This document shows, piece after piece, positions 48,172 through 55,478 of a stretch of 64,000 nucleotides of DNA (its first letter is position 1; each line of letters opens with the position of its first letter). The notes beneath the pieces are model-generated. The model did not search any database and was not told the origin of the DNA. It saw only the letters and a program-made list of their open reading frames with translations. This DNA is from Mesorhizobium kowhaii (lineage in GTDB: Bacteria > Pseudomonadota > Alphaproteobacteria > Rhizobiales > Rhizobiaceae): the NCBI RefSeq assembly GCF_003253745.1, contig NZ_MZXV01000082.1, forward strand, positions 25,238 to 89,237. The letters are read 5' to 3'. The position numbers and the translations under genes are program-made.

Positions 48172-49522
48172 TATTCTCATCGTCGATGACGAGGAAGACA
48201 TCCGTGAACTCGTCGCAGGCATCCTGAGCGACGAAGGTCACGAAACCCGCACGGCATTCGATGCCGACAGCGCGTTGGCGGCGATCGCCGACCGGGCGCC
48301 AAGGTTGATTTTCCTCGACATCTGGCTGCAGGGCTCGCGTCTGGACGGGCTGGCGCTGCTCGACGAGATCAAGACGATGCACCCGACCTTGCCGGTGGTG
48401 ATGATCTCCGGTCACGGCAACATCGAAACCGCGGTCTCCGCCATTCGTCGAGGCGCCTATGACTTCATCGAAAAACCGTTCAAGGCCGACAGGCTGATCC
48501 TCATTGCCGAGCGTGCGCTCGAGACCTCGAAATTGCGGCGCGAGGTTTCCGACCTCAAGCTGCGCAGCGGCGAAACCTTCGACCTGATCGGCATGTCGTC
48601 GGCGATGAGCCAGTTGCGCCAGACCATCGAGCGCGTCGCCCCGACCAACAGCCGCGTCATGATCATCGGCCCCTCAGGCTCGGGCAAGGAACTGGCCGCG
48701 CGCGCCATCCACACGCTGTCGGCGCGCAAGAGCGCGCCGTTCGTGACGCTCAGCGCCGCCAACATCACGCCCGAGCGCATGGAGATCGAGCTGTTCGGTA
48801 CTGAATCGAACGGCGTCGAGCGCAAGGTCGGCGCGCTTGAGGAGGCCCATCGCGGCATCCTTTACATCGACGAAGTGGCCGACATGCCGCGCGAAACGCA
48901 GAACAAGATCCTGCGCGTGCTGGTCGAACAGCAGTTCGAGCGGGTAGGCGGCACCAAGCGGGTCAAGGTCGACGTCCGCATCATTTCCTCGACCTCGCAG
49001 AACCTGGAGGCGATGATTGCCGATGGGCGTTTCCGCGAGGATCTTTATCATCGCCTGGCGGTGGTTCCGGTCATGGTGCCGGGATTGGCCGAGCGGCGCG
49101 AGGACATTCCCTACCTCGTCGACAATTTCATGAAGCAGATCGCCCGTCAGGCCGGCATCAAGCCGCGCCGCATCGGCGATGACGCGCTGGCGGTGCTGCA
49201 GGCGCACAACTGGCCGGGCAACGTCCGCCAACTGCGCAACAATGTCGAGCGTCTGATGATCCTGGCGCGCGGCGACGATGTCGATGCGCCGATCACCGCG
49301 GATCTGTTGCCGGCCGAGATCGGCGATGTGATGCCGCGAACGCCGAATCAATCCGACCAGCACATCATGGCGCTGCCGTTGCGCGAGGCGCGCGAACAGT
49401 TCGAGAAGGACTATCTGATCGCCCAGATCAACCGCTTTGGCGGCAACATCTCGAAAACCGCCGAGTTCATCGGCATGGAGCGCTCCGCTCTGCACCGCAA
49501 GCTGAAGTCGCTGGGCGTCTGA
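48161..49522 (+). CDS. ntrX: Response regulator NtrX
   Basis: 453 residues. Receiver with D53 (LIFLDIWLQ), AAA domain with GPSGSGKELAAR, and C-terminal HTH ending KTAEFIGMERSALHRKLKSL. At the place of NtrC's GAFTGA loop it reads ELFGTESNGVERKVGALEEA, so the sigma-54 contact loop is missing. It is therefore likely to regulate without activating sigma-54, as described for alphaproteobacterial NtrX. Confidence 0.96.
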   Translation: MASDILIVDDEEDIRELVAGILSDEGHETRTAFDADSALAAIADRAPRLIFLDIWLQGSRLDGLALLDEIKTMHPTLPVVMISGHGNIETAVSAIRRGAYDFIEKPFKADRLILIAERALETSKLRREVSDLKLRSGETFDLIGMSSAMSQLRQTIERVAPTNSRVMIIGPSGSGKELAARAIHTLSARKSAPFVTLSAANITPERMEIELFGTESNGVERKVGALEEAHRGILYIDEVADMPRETQNKILRVLVEQQFERVGGTKRVKVDVRIISSTSQNLEAMIADGRFREDLYHRLAVVPVMVPGLAERREDIPYLVDNFMKQIARQAGIKPRRIGDDALAVLQAHNWPGNVRQLRNNVERLMILARGDDVDAPITADLLPAEIGDVMPRTPNQSDQHIMALPLREAREQFEKDYLIAQINRFGGNISKTAEFIGMERSALHRKLKSLGV

Positions 49523-49623
49523 CAGGCGCGACGTCCGTTCAGCCGCGCGTGGGCCAAGCATTTGCCGGTTACGGCAGCGGCGGAATCGCATAAGAAAGCC
49601 CGAGAATTATCCAGGGGTCGCCA

Positions 49624-50487
49624 ATGCCGCGCATTGCCTATGTCAACGGGCGCTACGTCGCTCACGCGGACGCTTCCGTGCATATCGAGGATCGCGGCTA
49701 TCAGTTCGCCGATGGTGTCTATGAGGTCTGCGAGGTGGCGCGTGGCTTCATCGTCGATATGCCGCGCCATCTTGCCCGGCTGAACCGCTCGCTGACCGAA
49801 TTGTCGATCGCCTGGCCGGTCACCCGCGGTGTGCTGCCGCTCATCCTGCGCGAAGTGGTCAACCGCAATCATGTCGCCAACGGCCTGGTCTACGTCCAGG
49901 TGACGCGCGGCGTCGCCAGCCGCGATTTTGTCTTCCCGTCAGCGGACACCAAGCCGTCCCTGGTGGTGACCGCCAGGAAGGCCGATCCTGTCGCCGGAGC
50001 AAAGCGGGCTGAAACCGGCATTGCGGTCATCACCGTGCCGGAGAATCGCTGGGACCGGGTCGACATCAAGAGCGTCGGACTGCTGCCTAACGTGCTGGCC
50101 AAGCAGAAGGCCAAGGAAGCCGGTGCGCAGGAGGCATGGTTTGTCGACGGCGACGGCATGGTCAAGGAAGGCGGCTCGTCGAACGCCTGGATCGTCACCA
50201 GGGATGGCGTTCTGGTTACCAGGCCGGCCGAGCATGGCATCCTGCGCGGCATCACCCGCACGACCATGTTTGAAGTGGCGGCCAGCCTCGGCCTGAAGAT
50301 CGAGGAGCGCCGCTTTTCCGTCGCCGAGGCCAAGGCAGCGCGCGAGGCGTTCATCAGCTCCGCAACGACAATTGCCATGCCGGTGGTGGCCATCGACGGC
50401 GATCCGGTTGCCAATGGACACCCCGGCTCTGTGACACTTTCGTTGCGGCAGGCCTTTTTTGACATTGCGGAAAAAAGTCCAGCCTGA
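49624..50487 (+). CDS. dat: D-amino acid aminotransferase
   Basis: 287 residues. PLP fold-type IV: RGYQFADGVYEVCEVARG at the N-terminus, the lysine in DIKSVGLLPNVLAKQKAKEAGAQEAW (SVGLLPN region; PLP Lys near 150), then VKEGGSSNAWIV and HGILRGITR. It would provide D-glutamate or D-alanine for the wall. The gene sits between ntrX and hfq, as in other rhizobia. Confidence 0.92.
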   Translation: MPRIAYVNGRYVAHADASVHIEDRGYQFADGVYEVCEVARGFIVDMPRHLARLNRSLTELSIAWPVTRGVLPLILREVVNRNHVANGLVYVQVTRGVASRDFVFPSADTKPSLVVTARKADPVAGAKRAETGIAVITVPENRWDRVDIKSVGLLPNVLAKQKAKEAGAQEAWFVDGDGMVKEGGSSNAWIVTRDGVLVTRPAEHGILRGITRTTMFEVAASLGLKIEERRFSVAEAKAAREAFISSATTIAMPVVAIDGDPVANGHPGSVTLSLRQAFFDIAEKSPA

Positions 50488-50632
50488 TAACCGCACAGGT
50501 GGAATGAACATCAATATATCTCGTTCTGCTTGTCGTTACTGACGACAAGACGGTGTTTGCGCGCTTGACATGTGCCGGTTAATTTGGCGCATTGGCTTGC
50601 AAACCGAAGGGGATCGGCGAAAGACAAGAACA

Positions 50633-50878
50633 ATGGCGGAACGATCGCAAAATCTTCAGGACCTGTTCCTGAATTCAGTTCGCAAGAGCAAGAACCCGCT
50701 CACCATCTTCCTCATCAACGGCGTGAAGCTGACCGGCGTGGTCACTTCGTTCGACAATTTCTGTGTCCTGCTGCGCCGCGACGGTCATTCCCAGCTCGTT
50801 TACAAGCACGCCATTTCCACGATCATGCCGAGCCAGCCGGTTCAGATGTTCGATGGCGAGGAAAGCCAGGGCGCCTGA
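50633..50878 (+). CDS. hfq: RNA chaperone Hfq
   Basis: 81 residues from MAERSQNLQDLFLN. Sm1 motif (NPLTIFLINGVKLTGVVTSFDNFCVLLRR) and Sm2 (YKHAISTIMP) form the hexameric ring that pairs sRNAs with mRNAs. An upstream in-frame ATG would add 21 residues without family support. The next gene starts on the base after its stop. Confidence 0.98.
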   Translation: MAERSQNLQDLFLNSVRKSKNPLTIFLINGVKLTGVVTSFDNFCVLLRRDGHSQLVYKHAISTIMPSQPVQMFDGEESQGA

Positions 50879-52270
50879 TTGGCACGTGAGAAAGACGCGG
50901 ACGCACCAGTTCGCGGAAAACCAGCACATCATCCCGGGACGGAAGCCAAGGGCCCGACCCGGGCCGTTGTCATCGTGCCGGTGCTTACCCGCCAGCCGCG
51001 CGGCGACGACGATACCAACCGTCCGCGGCTGACGCGTTCGGCTGACGCTCGTCATGACGAAGCGGTCGGCCTTGCCCGCGCCATCAACCTTGATCTGATC
51101 CACACGGCGGTGGTGACCGTCAACGATCCGCGGCCGGCGACGTTGCTCGGCAGCGGTAAGGTCGCCGAGTTCGCCGAAATCGTCAAAGAGGGCCATGCGG
51201 AAGTGGTCATCGTCGACCATCCGCTGACACCGGTGCAGCAGCGCAATCTCGAAAAGGAACTGAACGCCAAGGTGCTGGACCGCACCGGGCTGATCCTTGA
51301 GATCTTTGGCGAGCGCGCGCGCACCAAGGAAGGCACGCTGCAGGTCGAGCTTGCCCATCTCAACTACCAGAAGGGCCGTCTCGTGCGCAGCTGGACCCAC
51401 CTTGAGCGCCAGCGCGGCGGCGCCGGCTTCCTCGGCGGTCCCGGTGAAACGCAGATCGAATCGGATCGGCGCGTCCTTCAGGACAAGATCATCAAGCTCA
51501 AGCATGAGCTGGAGACCGTGCGCCGCACCCGCGACCTGCACCGCGCCAAGCGCAAGAAGGTACCGTTTCCGGTGGTGGCGATCGTCGGCTACACCAATGC
51601 CGGCAAGTCGACCTTGTTCAACAGGCTGACCGGAGCCGGCGTGCTGGCGCAGGACATGCTGTTCGCCACGCTCGATCCAACGCTGCGCCGTGTGCGCCTG
51701 CCGCATGGCACGCCGATCATCCTTTCGGACACGGTCGGTTTCATCTCCGACCTGCCGACGCATCTGATCGCTGCTTTCCGCGCCACCCTGGAAGAGGTGG
51801 TCGAGGCCGACCTCGTCATCCACCTGCGCGACATTTCCGATCCCGATACAGCCGCGCAGGCTGAGGATGTCGAGCGCATCCTGGCCGACCTCGGCGTCGA
51901 CGCCGGCGACGCCAAGCGTGTCATCGAAGTGTGGAACAAGATCGACCGGCTGGACGAAGGCAACAGGATCCGGCTGCTTGCCGATGGCGCCGACGCCAGC
52001 AAGGCGCCGCCGGTTGCGGTGTCGGCGGTGACCGGCGAGGGCATCGATGCGCTGAAGGCGATCATCGAAACGCGGATGGCGGGCGAGCTCGAAGACCTGA
52101 CGGTGACGATCGAGCCGGCACAGTTCGGTCTTGTCGACTGGCTTTACCGCAATGGCGATGTCGTTTCGCGAACCGACAATGATAACGGCAGCGCCACCAT
52201 CTCGCTCAAGGCGACGCAAAGCGCCCGCGAAGAGATCGAAAGCAGATTGCGTCGCAAAAATCAGGGCTAA
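50879..52270 (+). CDS. hflX: Ribosome-splitting GTPase HflX
   Basis: 463 residues, TTG start immediately after the hfq stop, with AGGAAAG upstream. N-terminal HflX domain (NDPRPATLLGSGKVAEF...), the linker GGAGFLGGPGETQIESDRR, then the G domain: G1 GYTNAGKST, G3 DTVGFI, G4 NKID. Rescues or splits stalled 70S ribosomes. hfq-hflX is conserved; in several rhizobia mazG follows, but here an accessory region does. Confidence 0.96.
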   Translation: MAREKDADAPVRGKPAHHPGTEAKGPTRAVVIVPVLTRQPRGDDDTNRPRLTRSADARHDEAVGLARAINLDLIHTAVVTVNDPRPATLLGSGKVAEFAEIVKEGHAEVVIVDHPLTPVQQRNLEKELNAKVLDRTGLILEIFGERARTKEGTLQVELAHLNYQKGRLVRSWTHLERQRGGAGFLGGPGETQIESDRRVLQDKIIKLKHELETVRRTRDLHRAKRKKVPFPVVAIVGYTNAGKSTLFNRLTGAGVLAQDMLFATLDPTLRRVRLPHGTPIILSDTVGFISDLPTHLIAAFRATLEEVVEADLVIHLRDISDPDTAAQAEDVERILADLGVDAGDAKRVIEVWNKIDRLDEGNRIRLLADGADASKAPPVAVSAVTGEGIDALKAIIETRMAGELEDLTVTIEPAQFGLVDWLYRNGDVVSRTDNDNGSATISLKATQSAREEIESRLRRKNQG

Positions 52271-52318
52271 TGCATGTCGCCCAAAAGTGGCTCCGGTTTT
52301 GGGACAACGACTTGCATG
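52270..52318. repeat. 48-bp palindromic intergenic element, copy 5, tail lost
   Basis: Left arm intact, right arm CGACTTGCAT with one change. The sequence then reads ACAAACCTAG where other copies read ACAAAGACCTAAAG, so the tail module is cut short at the inverted repeat that starts at 52326. Confidence 0.82.
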
Positions 52319-52604
52319 GACAAACCTAGTGGTAAAAATCTAACGCTTGGTACCAGAGGCGTAAGTCCGTTCAGGGTCGGTCGAATGCAGCCGTTCGTCT
52401 CGCCGATCGGAACGGAACGAGCAGGGAGCGCCAAGGACGGACATTCACCGGGTTTCACGCTGACGATCCGAAGCTTTCGTTGATCGGTTGGATGATGAGG
52501 CGAACCTGAGCGGAACAGTCGTTCCACCACCCCGCGCCTGAGATTTCATTGGACAGACAATAGTGACTGGAGGAGTGTGAGCGCATGATCCATGTGGGGG
52601 CATC
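52271..52604. other. Intergenic region hflX to the secreted-protein gene
   Basis: Holds palindromic copy 5, the left inverted repeat (52326-52354) and a short reading frame with its own ribosome site (52585-52626). Nothing else was recognised. Confidence 0.6.
52326..52354. repeat. Left 29-bp inverted repeat of a possible cassette
   Basis: Begins CTAG-TGGTAAAAATC and ends GCTTGGTACC. It is repeated in reverse at 53756-53784 with a single mismatch. The outer four bases CTAG are the same at both ends and could be a target duplication. Confidence 0.85.
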
Positions 52605-52626
52605 ATGGTGCTGGTTCGGTCGTTAG
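52585..52626 (+). CDS. Possible 13-codon leader peptide
   Basis: ATG with an excellent GGAGGAG nine bases upstream, reading MIHVGASWCWFGR and a stop that lies inside the following gene. The main gene's own start at 52605 lacks such a site. It may couple translation, or the true start of the main gene may have been lost by frameshift. Confidence 0.35.
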   Translation: MIHVGASWCWFGR

Positions 52627-53462
52627 CGTCGCGTTTTGTACCTGTGCTTTGCGTGCTTTTGCTTGCCTCGCTTTCACCGGGGATCGCAACAGCGCAACAA
52701 ACCGATGTGGTGCTGGCTGTCGGCACCATCACCACCGACAACTATCCGGGCCAGGAGTTTGCCGGCAATGGTCTGGGCGAGGCGATTTTGCACGCTGCCG
52801 TCAACATGCTGGATGACGGTGGGCAATTTGCCTGGTGCGCTGGACGGGTCGTTGAATGGCGACGGATCGACGAGGTGAACAAGGAACAGAAGTTTCAGCA
52901 GACGGAATATGTTGACCAGGCCACTGCGATCAAGAAACTGGGTACTATCGCTGCAGACTATCTGATTGGCGGCAGCATCACGTTCGGCGCCGGGAAAGCC
53001 GACTGGACCATTGAGATCAGAACCAACCCCGGCGGCGCGCTTGTTGACAGCTTCACCGGCTTTGCCAAGGACGATGCGGTGGCGGACGAGGCTGTCCGCA
53101 TTACCGAACACGTGCTGGACAAGATTTGCCCTGGTCCCTGGACAGTCACCGGCGGCGGCGCGCGGATCGTGGTGACCGGGACCGTGATGAAGCTGGACGA
53201 GTCGTTCGAGGTGGTTGGCAAGTTTCCCGGTGGCACTGCGAATTTCGTATACTCGCCGACGTCGCGAGCGGGCGGGACGGTAGACTATGTGCTTGCCGGA
53301 AGCGGTGTTTCGGGCGCTGGCAGCGGCACCTATACTATCAGTCCGTCGGGCGATAGCTTCACCATGACGATCCAGCAAACCACGACGGGCTGCATCGCCG
53401 GGATACCGAACTCCTGCAAGACCAACAGCGAAGTCCTGACACTCACCCCGATTTCGCACTGA
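52605..53462 (+). CDS. Exported protein with a possible CsgG/LpoB-like N-terminal part
   Basis: 285 residues. Signal peptide to about residue 30 (ending ATAQQ). Residues 35-175 (VVLAVGTITTDNY, TIAADYLIGGSITFGAG, WTIEIRTNPGGALV) have the layout of CsgG/LpoB-type periplasmic domains, but I see no lipobox. Residues 180-285 are beta-rich with Gly/Ser/Thr and a C-terminal pair of cysteines (GCIAGIPNSC). Function unknown. Start chosen by frame; GTGGGGG is the only nearby ribosome site. Confidence 0.72.
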   Translation: MVLVRSLASRFVPVLCVLLLASLSPGIATAQQTDVVLAVGTITTDNYPGQEFAGNGLGEAILHAAVNMLDDGGQFAWCAGRVVEWRRIDEVNKEQKFQQTEYVDQATAIKKLGTIAADYLIGGSITFGAGKADWTIEIRTNPGGALVDSFTGFAKDDAVADEAVRITEHVLDKICPGPWTVTGGGARIVVTGTVMKLDESFEVVGKFPGGTANFVYSPTSRAGGTVDYVLAGSGVSGAGSGTYTISPSGDSFTMTIQQTTTGCIAGIPNSCKTNSEVLTLTPISH

Positions 53463-53780
53463 CGGTCTGCTTCATGCCCAGGTCATGCCGTCCTGGCTGA
53501 CCTGGCGAAACGACCGTCTCGGGTCAGGACTTCTCAATCAGCCTCTGTGCGGGAAGGTCCGCAACGGGTCCAGGCTGTGTAAAAACGTGCCGCCGCAATT
53601 GGAGCTTAGAACATCGTTCTAAGCGACTCCATCAGTGGACCTTACCGCAGCATTGGATCTCTCATTATTGCCGTTAACTCGGAATTCAATTCTCTGGGCC
53701 CCAAGTATCGCCGAGTTTTTACACAGGCTCGGTCGGAAGACGTCTTCCCCCACCAGGTACCAAGCGTTAGATTTTCACCA
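53463..53780. other. Intergenic region with nested inverted repeats
   Basis: Contains a MITE-like unit (53575-53726) and the right cassette repeat. No gene recognised. Confidence 0.55.
53575..53726. repeat. MITE-like 152-bp unit with a central hairpin
   Basis: Ends CTGTGTAAAAAC and GTTTTTACACAG are perfect 12-bp inverted repeats. Inside, GCTTAGAAC-ATC-GTTCTAAGC (53604-53624) is a perfect 9-bp hairpin. No coding capacity. Similar TGTGTAAAAAC ends occur on IS elements, from memory only. Confidence 0.5.
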
Positions 53781-53784
53781 CTAG
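53756..53784. repeat. Right 29-bp inverted repeat of the possible cassette
   Basis: GGTACCAAGC at its left, CACCACTAG at its right; one mismatch (53776) to the reverse complement of 52326-52354. Confidence 0.85.
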
Positions 53785-53990
53785 ACTAGTTCAACTGTGC
53801 TCCATTTGGCGGGATTCAGCGGCGTAACCACCTCTCGACCGCAACCGCAGCAGCAGAGATGAGCCGCCGTCGAAAAGCGCTGCGAAACGTACAGGACGCC
53901 CGCCTCGACATCGTCGGGGATGTAGTCGACGAACCTGGGCTGAAGACGATCAACCGGCGGCATCAGGTCCCTCGGCGACGATTTCGCCAC
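53781..53990 (-). pseudogene. DUF6527-family gene, C-terminally truncated
   Basis: 69 residues: RLQPRFVDYIPDDVEAGVLY, then TAAHLCCCGCGREVVTPLNP and KWSTVELV before a stop formed by the cassette border. DUF6527 proteins usually continue for 30-50 residues after the W with a GNW...CxSHYWI-type tail, which is missing. The CCCGCG cluster suggests zinc binding. As I recall, the family often lies with ThiF/E1-like and ubiquitin-like genes; none remain here. Confidence 0.62.
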
Positions 53991-54020
53991 TCGCTATCGA
54001 GTACCCGAGGTAGACCGACT

Positions 54021-54095
54021 GCCGGCTACCGATACAATCATCACAGACCACGCGAAGCTCTCGACGGACAGACATCCAAGCGAGTATCTGACAAC
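54021..54095 (+). pseudogene. Relic of an integrase-type transposase C-terminus
   Basis: One frame reads YRYNHHRPREALDGQTSKRV, which resembles the C-terminal YNHxRPHxALxGxTP stretch of IS3/IS481-type integrases. No catalytic DDE core is left. Short, so modest confidence. Confidence 0.4.
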
Positions 54096-54227
54096 CATCA
54101 GCAGCCGAGCCCCGCCCCCGTCTCATATGTCTTGAACCCGGACACCCTATGGCTCCGCTGCGCCAAATGTATTAGACTGATCTCATACACGTCCATCCGC
54201 GGGCGAGCGCGCCCGGAGGGTTAGACG

Positions 54228-54896
54228 ATGACGGTCTACAGGCGATTGTTGCTGCCGAGGGCCTTCCCGATCCGGGTCAGGCTTTTCGAAACCGGTTGGC
54301 TTCGGCTTGTCAGTCGGGCTCTGGTCGTTGCTTTCATTTCTTGGTTTGCCGTCGGTGCGGTGACGGCCGGGCCGCTCAACGACGCTGCTCGGGAGGGCGA
54401 CGCCGGAAAGGTTGCCGAACTCCTGGCACAAGGCGCCAATGTGAACGATCGCGACGAGAGCCGTCAGACCCCGCTGATCGATGCGGCGCTTGCCGGCAAG
54501 ACCGAGGTCGCCATTGCGTTGATCGGGGCCAAGGCGGACATCGAAGCCCGCAACGATCGCGGCTTCACCGCGCTACATGCGGCAGCCTACTCAGGAAGCC
54601 TGGACATCGCAAAATTGCTGCTCGACCACGGGGCCGAGGTCGACGCGTTGAGCACGCACAAGATCACGCCGCTGCATGTGGCAGCAGAAGAGAACCAGAC
54701 GGCCATCGCGGAGCTGTTGATCTCGCACGGCGCACAGGTCGAGGCAATCCAGGAATACGGGTACACGCCTCTCAGCCGTGCGACATTCTATCAGAGCACC
54801 GACGTGATGGTTTTGCTCAAGAAGCACGGCGCAGAATGCCAACCCAAGGAAACGATGGGGTCGTCGTACAAGGTGTGCATCGCCCTCGGCAACTGA
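54228..54896 (+). CDS. Exported ankyrin-repeat protein
   Basis: 222 residues. A long basic N-terminus precedes a hydrophobic segment (about 27-46, LVSRALVVAFISWFAVGAV) that is a signal or anchor. Five ankyrin repeats follow: AAREGDAGKVAELLAQGANV, TPLIDAALAGKTEVAIALI, TALHAAAYSGSLDIAKLLL, TPLHVAAEENQTAIAELLI and TPLSRATFYQSTDVMVLLK. Probably a periplasmic protein-binding role. CGGAGGG precedes the ATG. A YHS protein follows 27 bases on, likely in the same operon. Confidence 0.88.
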   Translation: MTVYRRLLLPRAFPIRVRLFETGWLRLVSRALVVAFISWFAVGAVTAGPLNDAAREGDAGKVAELLAQGANVNDRDESRQTPLIDAALAGKTEVAIALIGAKADIEARNDRGFTALHAAAYSGSLDIAKLLLDHGAEVDALSTHKITPLHVAAEENQTAIAELLISHGAQVEAIQEYGYTPLSRATFYQSTDVMVLLKKHGAECQPKETMGSSYKVCIALGN

Positions 54897-54923
54897 CATC
54901 GAGAAAGGTTACTGGAGGAGAAC

Positions 54924-55436
54924 ATGACAGAGAACCGTTCCAGAACGTTTGACAGTTTGCTTTGCGCGGGAGTTGCCGCCGCCTCCCTCCTCCTCTTCGG
55001 CACCGGTGGATCCCACGCCGGCGACGGAGTGAACACCGGATACTTCGGCAATGTCGCCATCCTGGGTTATGATCCGGTAGCATATTTCACCGACGGTCGC
55101 GCGACGATGGGTTCGCCCAAGATCTCGAGGAAGTGGCTCGGAGCGACGTGGTACTTCGCCAGCGTCCAACACCGGGATGCCTTTGTTTCCGAGCCGGTGC
55201 GCTATGCCCCTCAGTTCGGCGGCTTCTGCACCGGGGGAATGTCAGTTAAGGAGGCATCCGCGAACCTTGACCCGGAAGCCTTCCGCATCGTCGATGGCAA
55301 GCTCTTCCTGTTCTCCGGAAAGGAAGGCCTGGAGGAAGACTTCGATGCCAACCCGGCGCCTGTCATTGCGAAAGCGGAAGCCGAATGGCACGCAGTGGAG
55401 GCGAAGGAATTCGAGGCTAGAGCGGCCGCCAACTAG
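54924..55436 (+). CDS. Exported YHS-domain protein
   Basis: 170 residues. Signal peptide to about residue 32 (ending SHA before GDGVN). YHS-type stretch: VAILGYDPVAYFTDGRATMGSP, then WYFASVQHRDAFVSEPVRYAPQFGGFC. YHS domains are thought to bind metals, often copper. CTGGAGGAG lies just before the ATG. The Cys and Tyr/His positions of the family are present. Confidence 0.88.
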   Translation: MTENRSRTFDSLLCAGVAAASLLLFGTGGSHAGDGVNTGYFGNVAILGYDPVAYFTDGRATMGSPKISRKWLGATWYFASVQHRDAFVSEPVRYAPQFGGFCTGGMSVKEASANLDPEAFRIVDGKLFLFSGKEGLEEDFDANPAPVIAKAEAEWHAVEAKEFEARAAAN

Positions 55437-55478
55437 CTCCGGCGCGATGTCGTGAGCCCGCAAGTTGAATGGCGCCCG

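Larger units (their letters stand above)
52326..53784. mobile_element. Possible passenger cassette bounded by inverted repeats
   Basis: 1.46 kb between 29-bp inverted repeats (28/29 match), carrying one gene for an exported protein and no transposase. At the right end it cuts off a DUF6527 gene, at the left it cuts off the tail of a palindromic repeat. The layout recalls non-autonomous insertion cassettes. The missing part of the DUF6527 gene is not on the left side, so simple insertion does not explain both junctions. Confidence 0.45.

Noticed and set aside
52326..52354. Possible tRNA fragment acting as an attachment site at the 29-bp repeat
   Set aside because: The GGTACC region has no T-loop or CCA context and cannot be folded as a tRNA 3' half; also the copies are inverted, whereas att sites are direct.
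53859..54224. 121-codon plus-strand frame across the DUF6527 remnant
   Set aside because: Its first half is the mirror of DUF6527; only the short integrase-like stretch near 54024-54090 seems meaningful.
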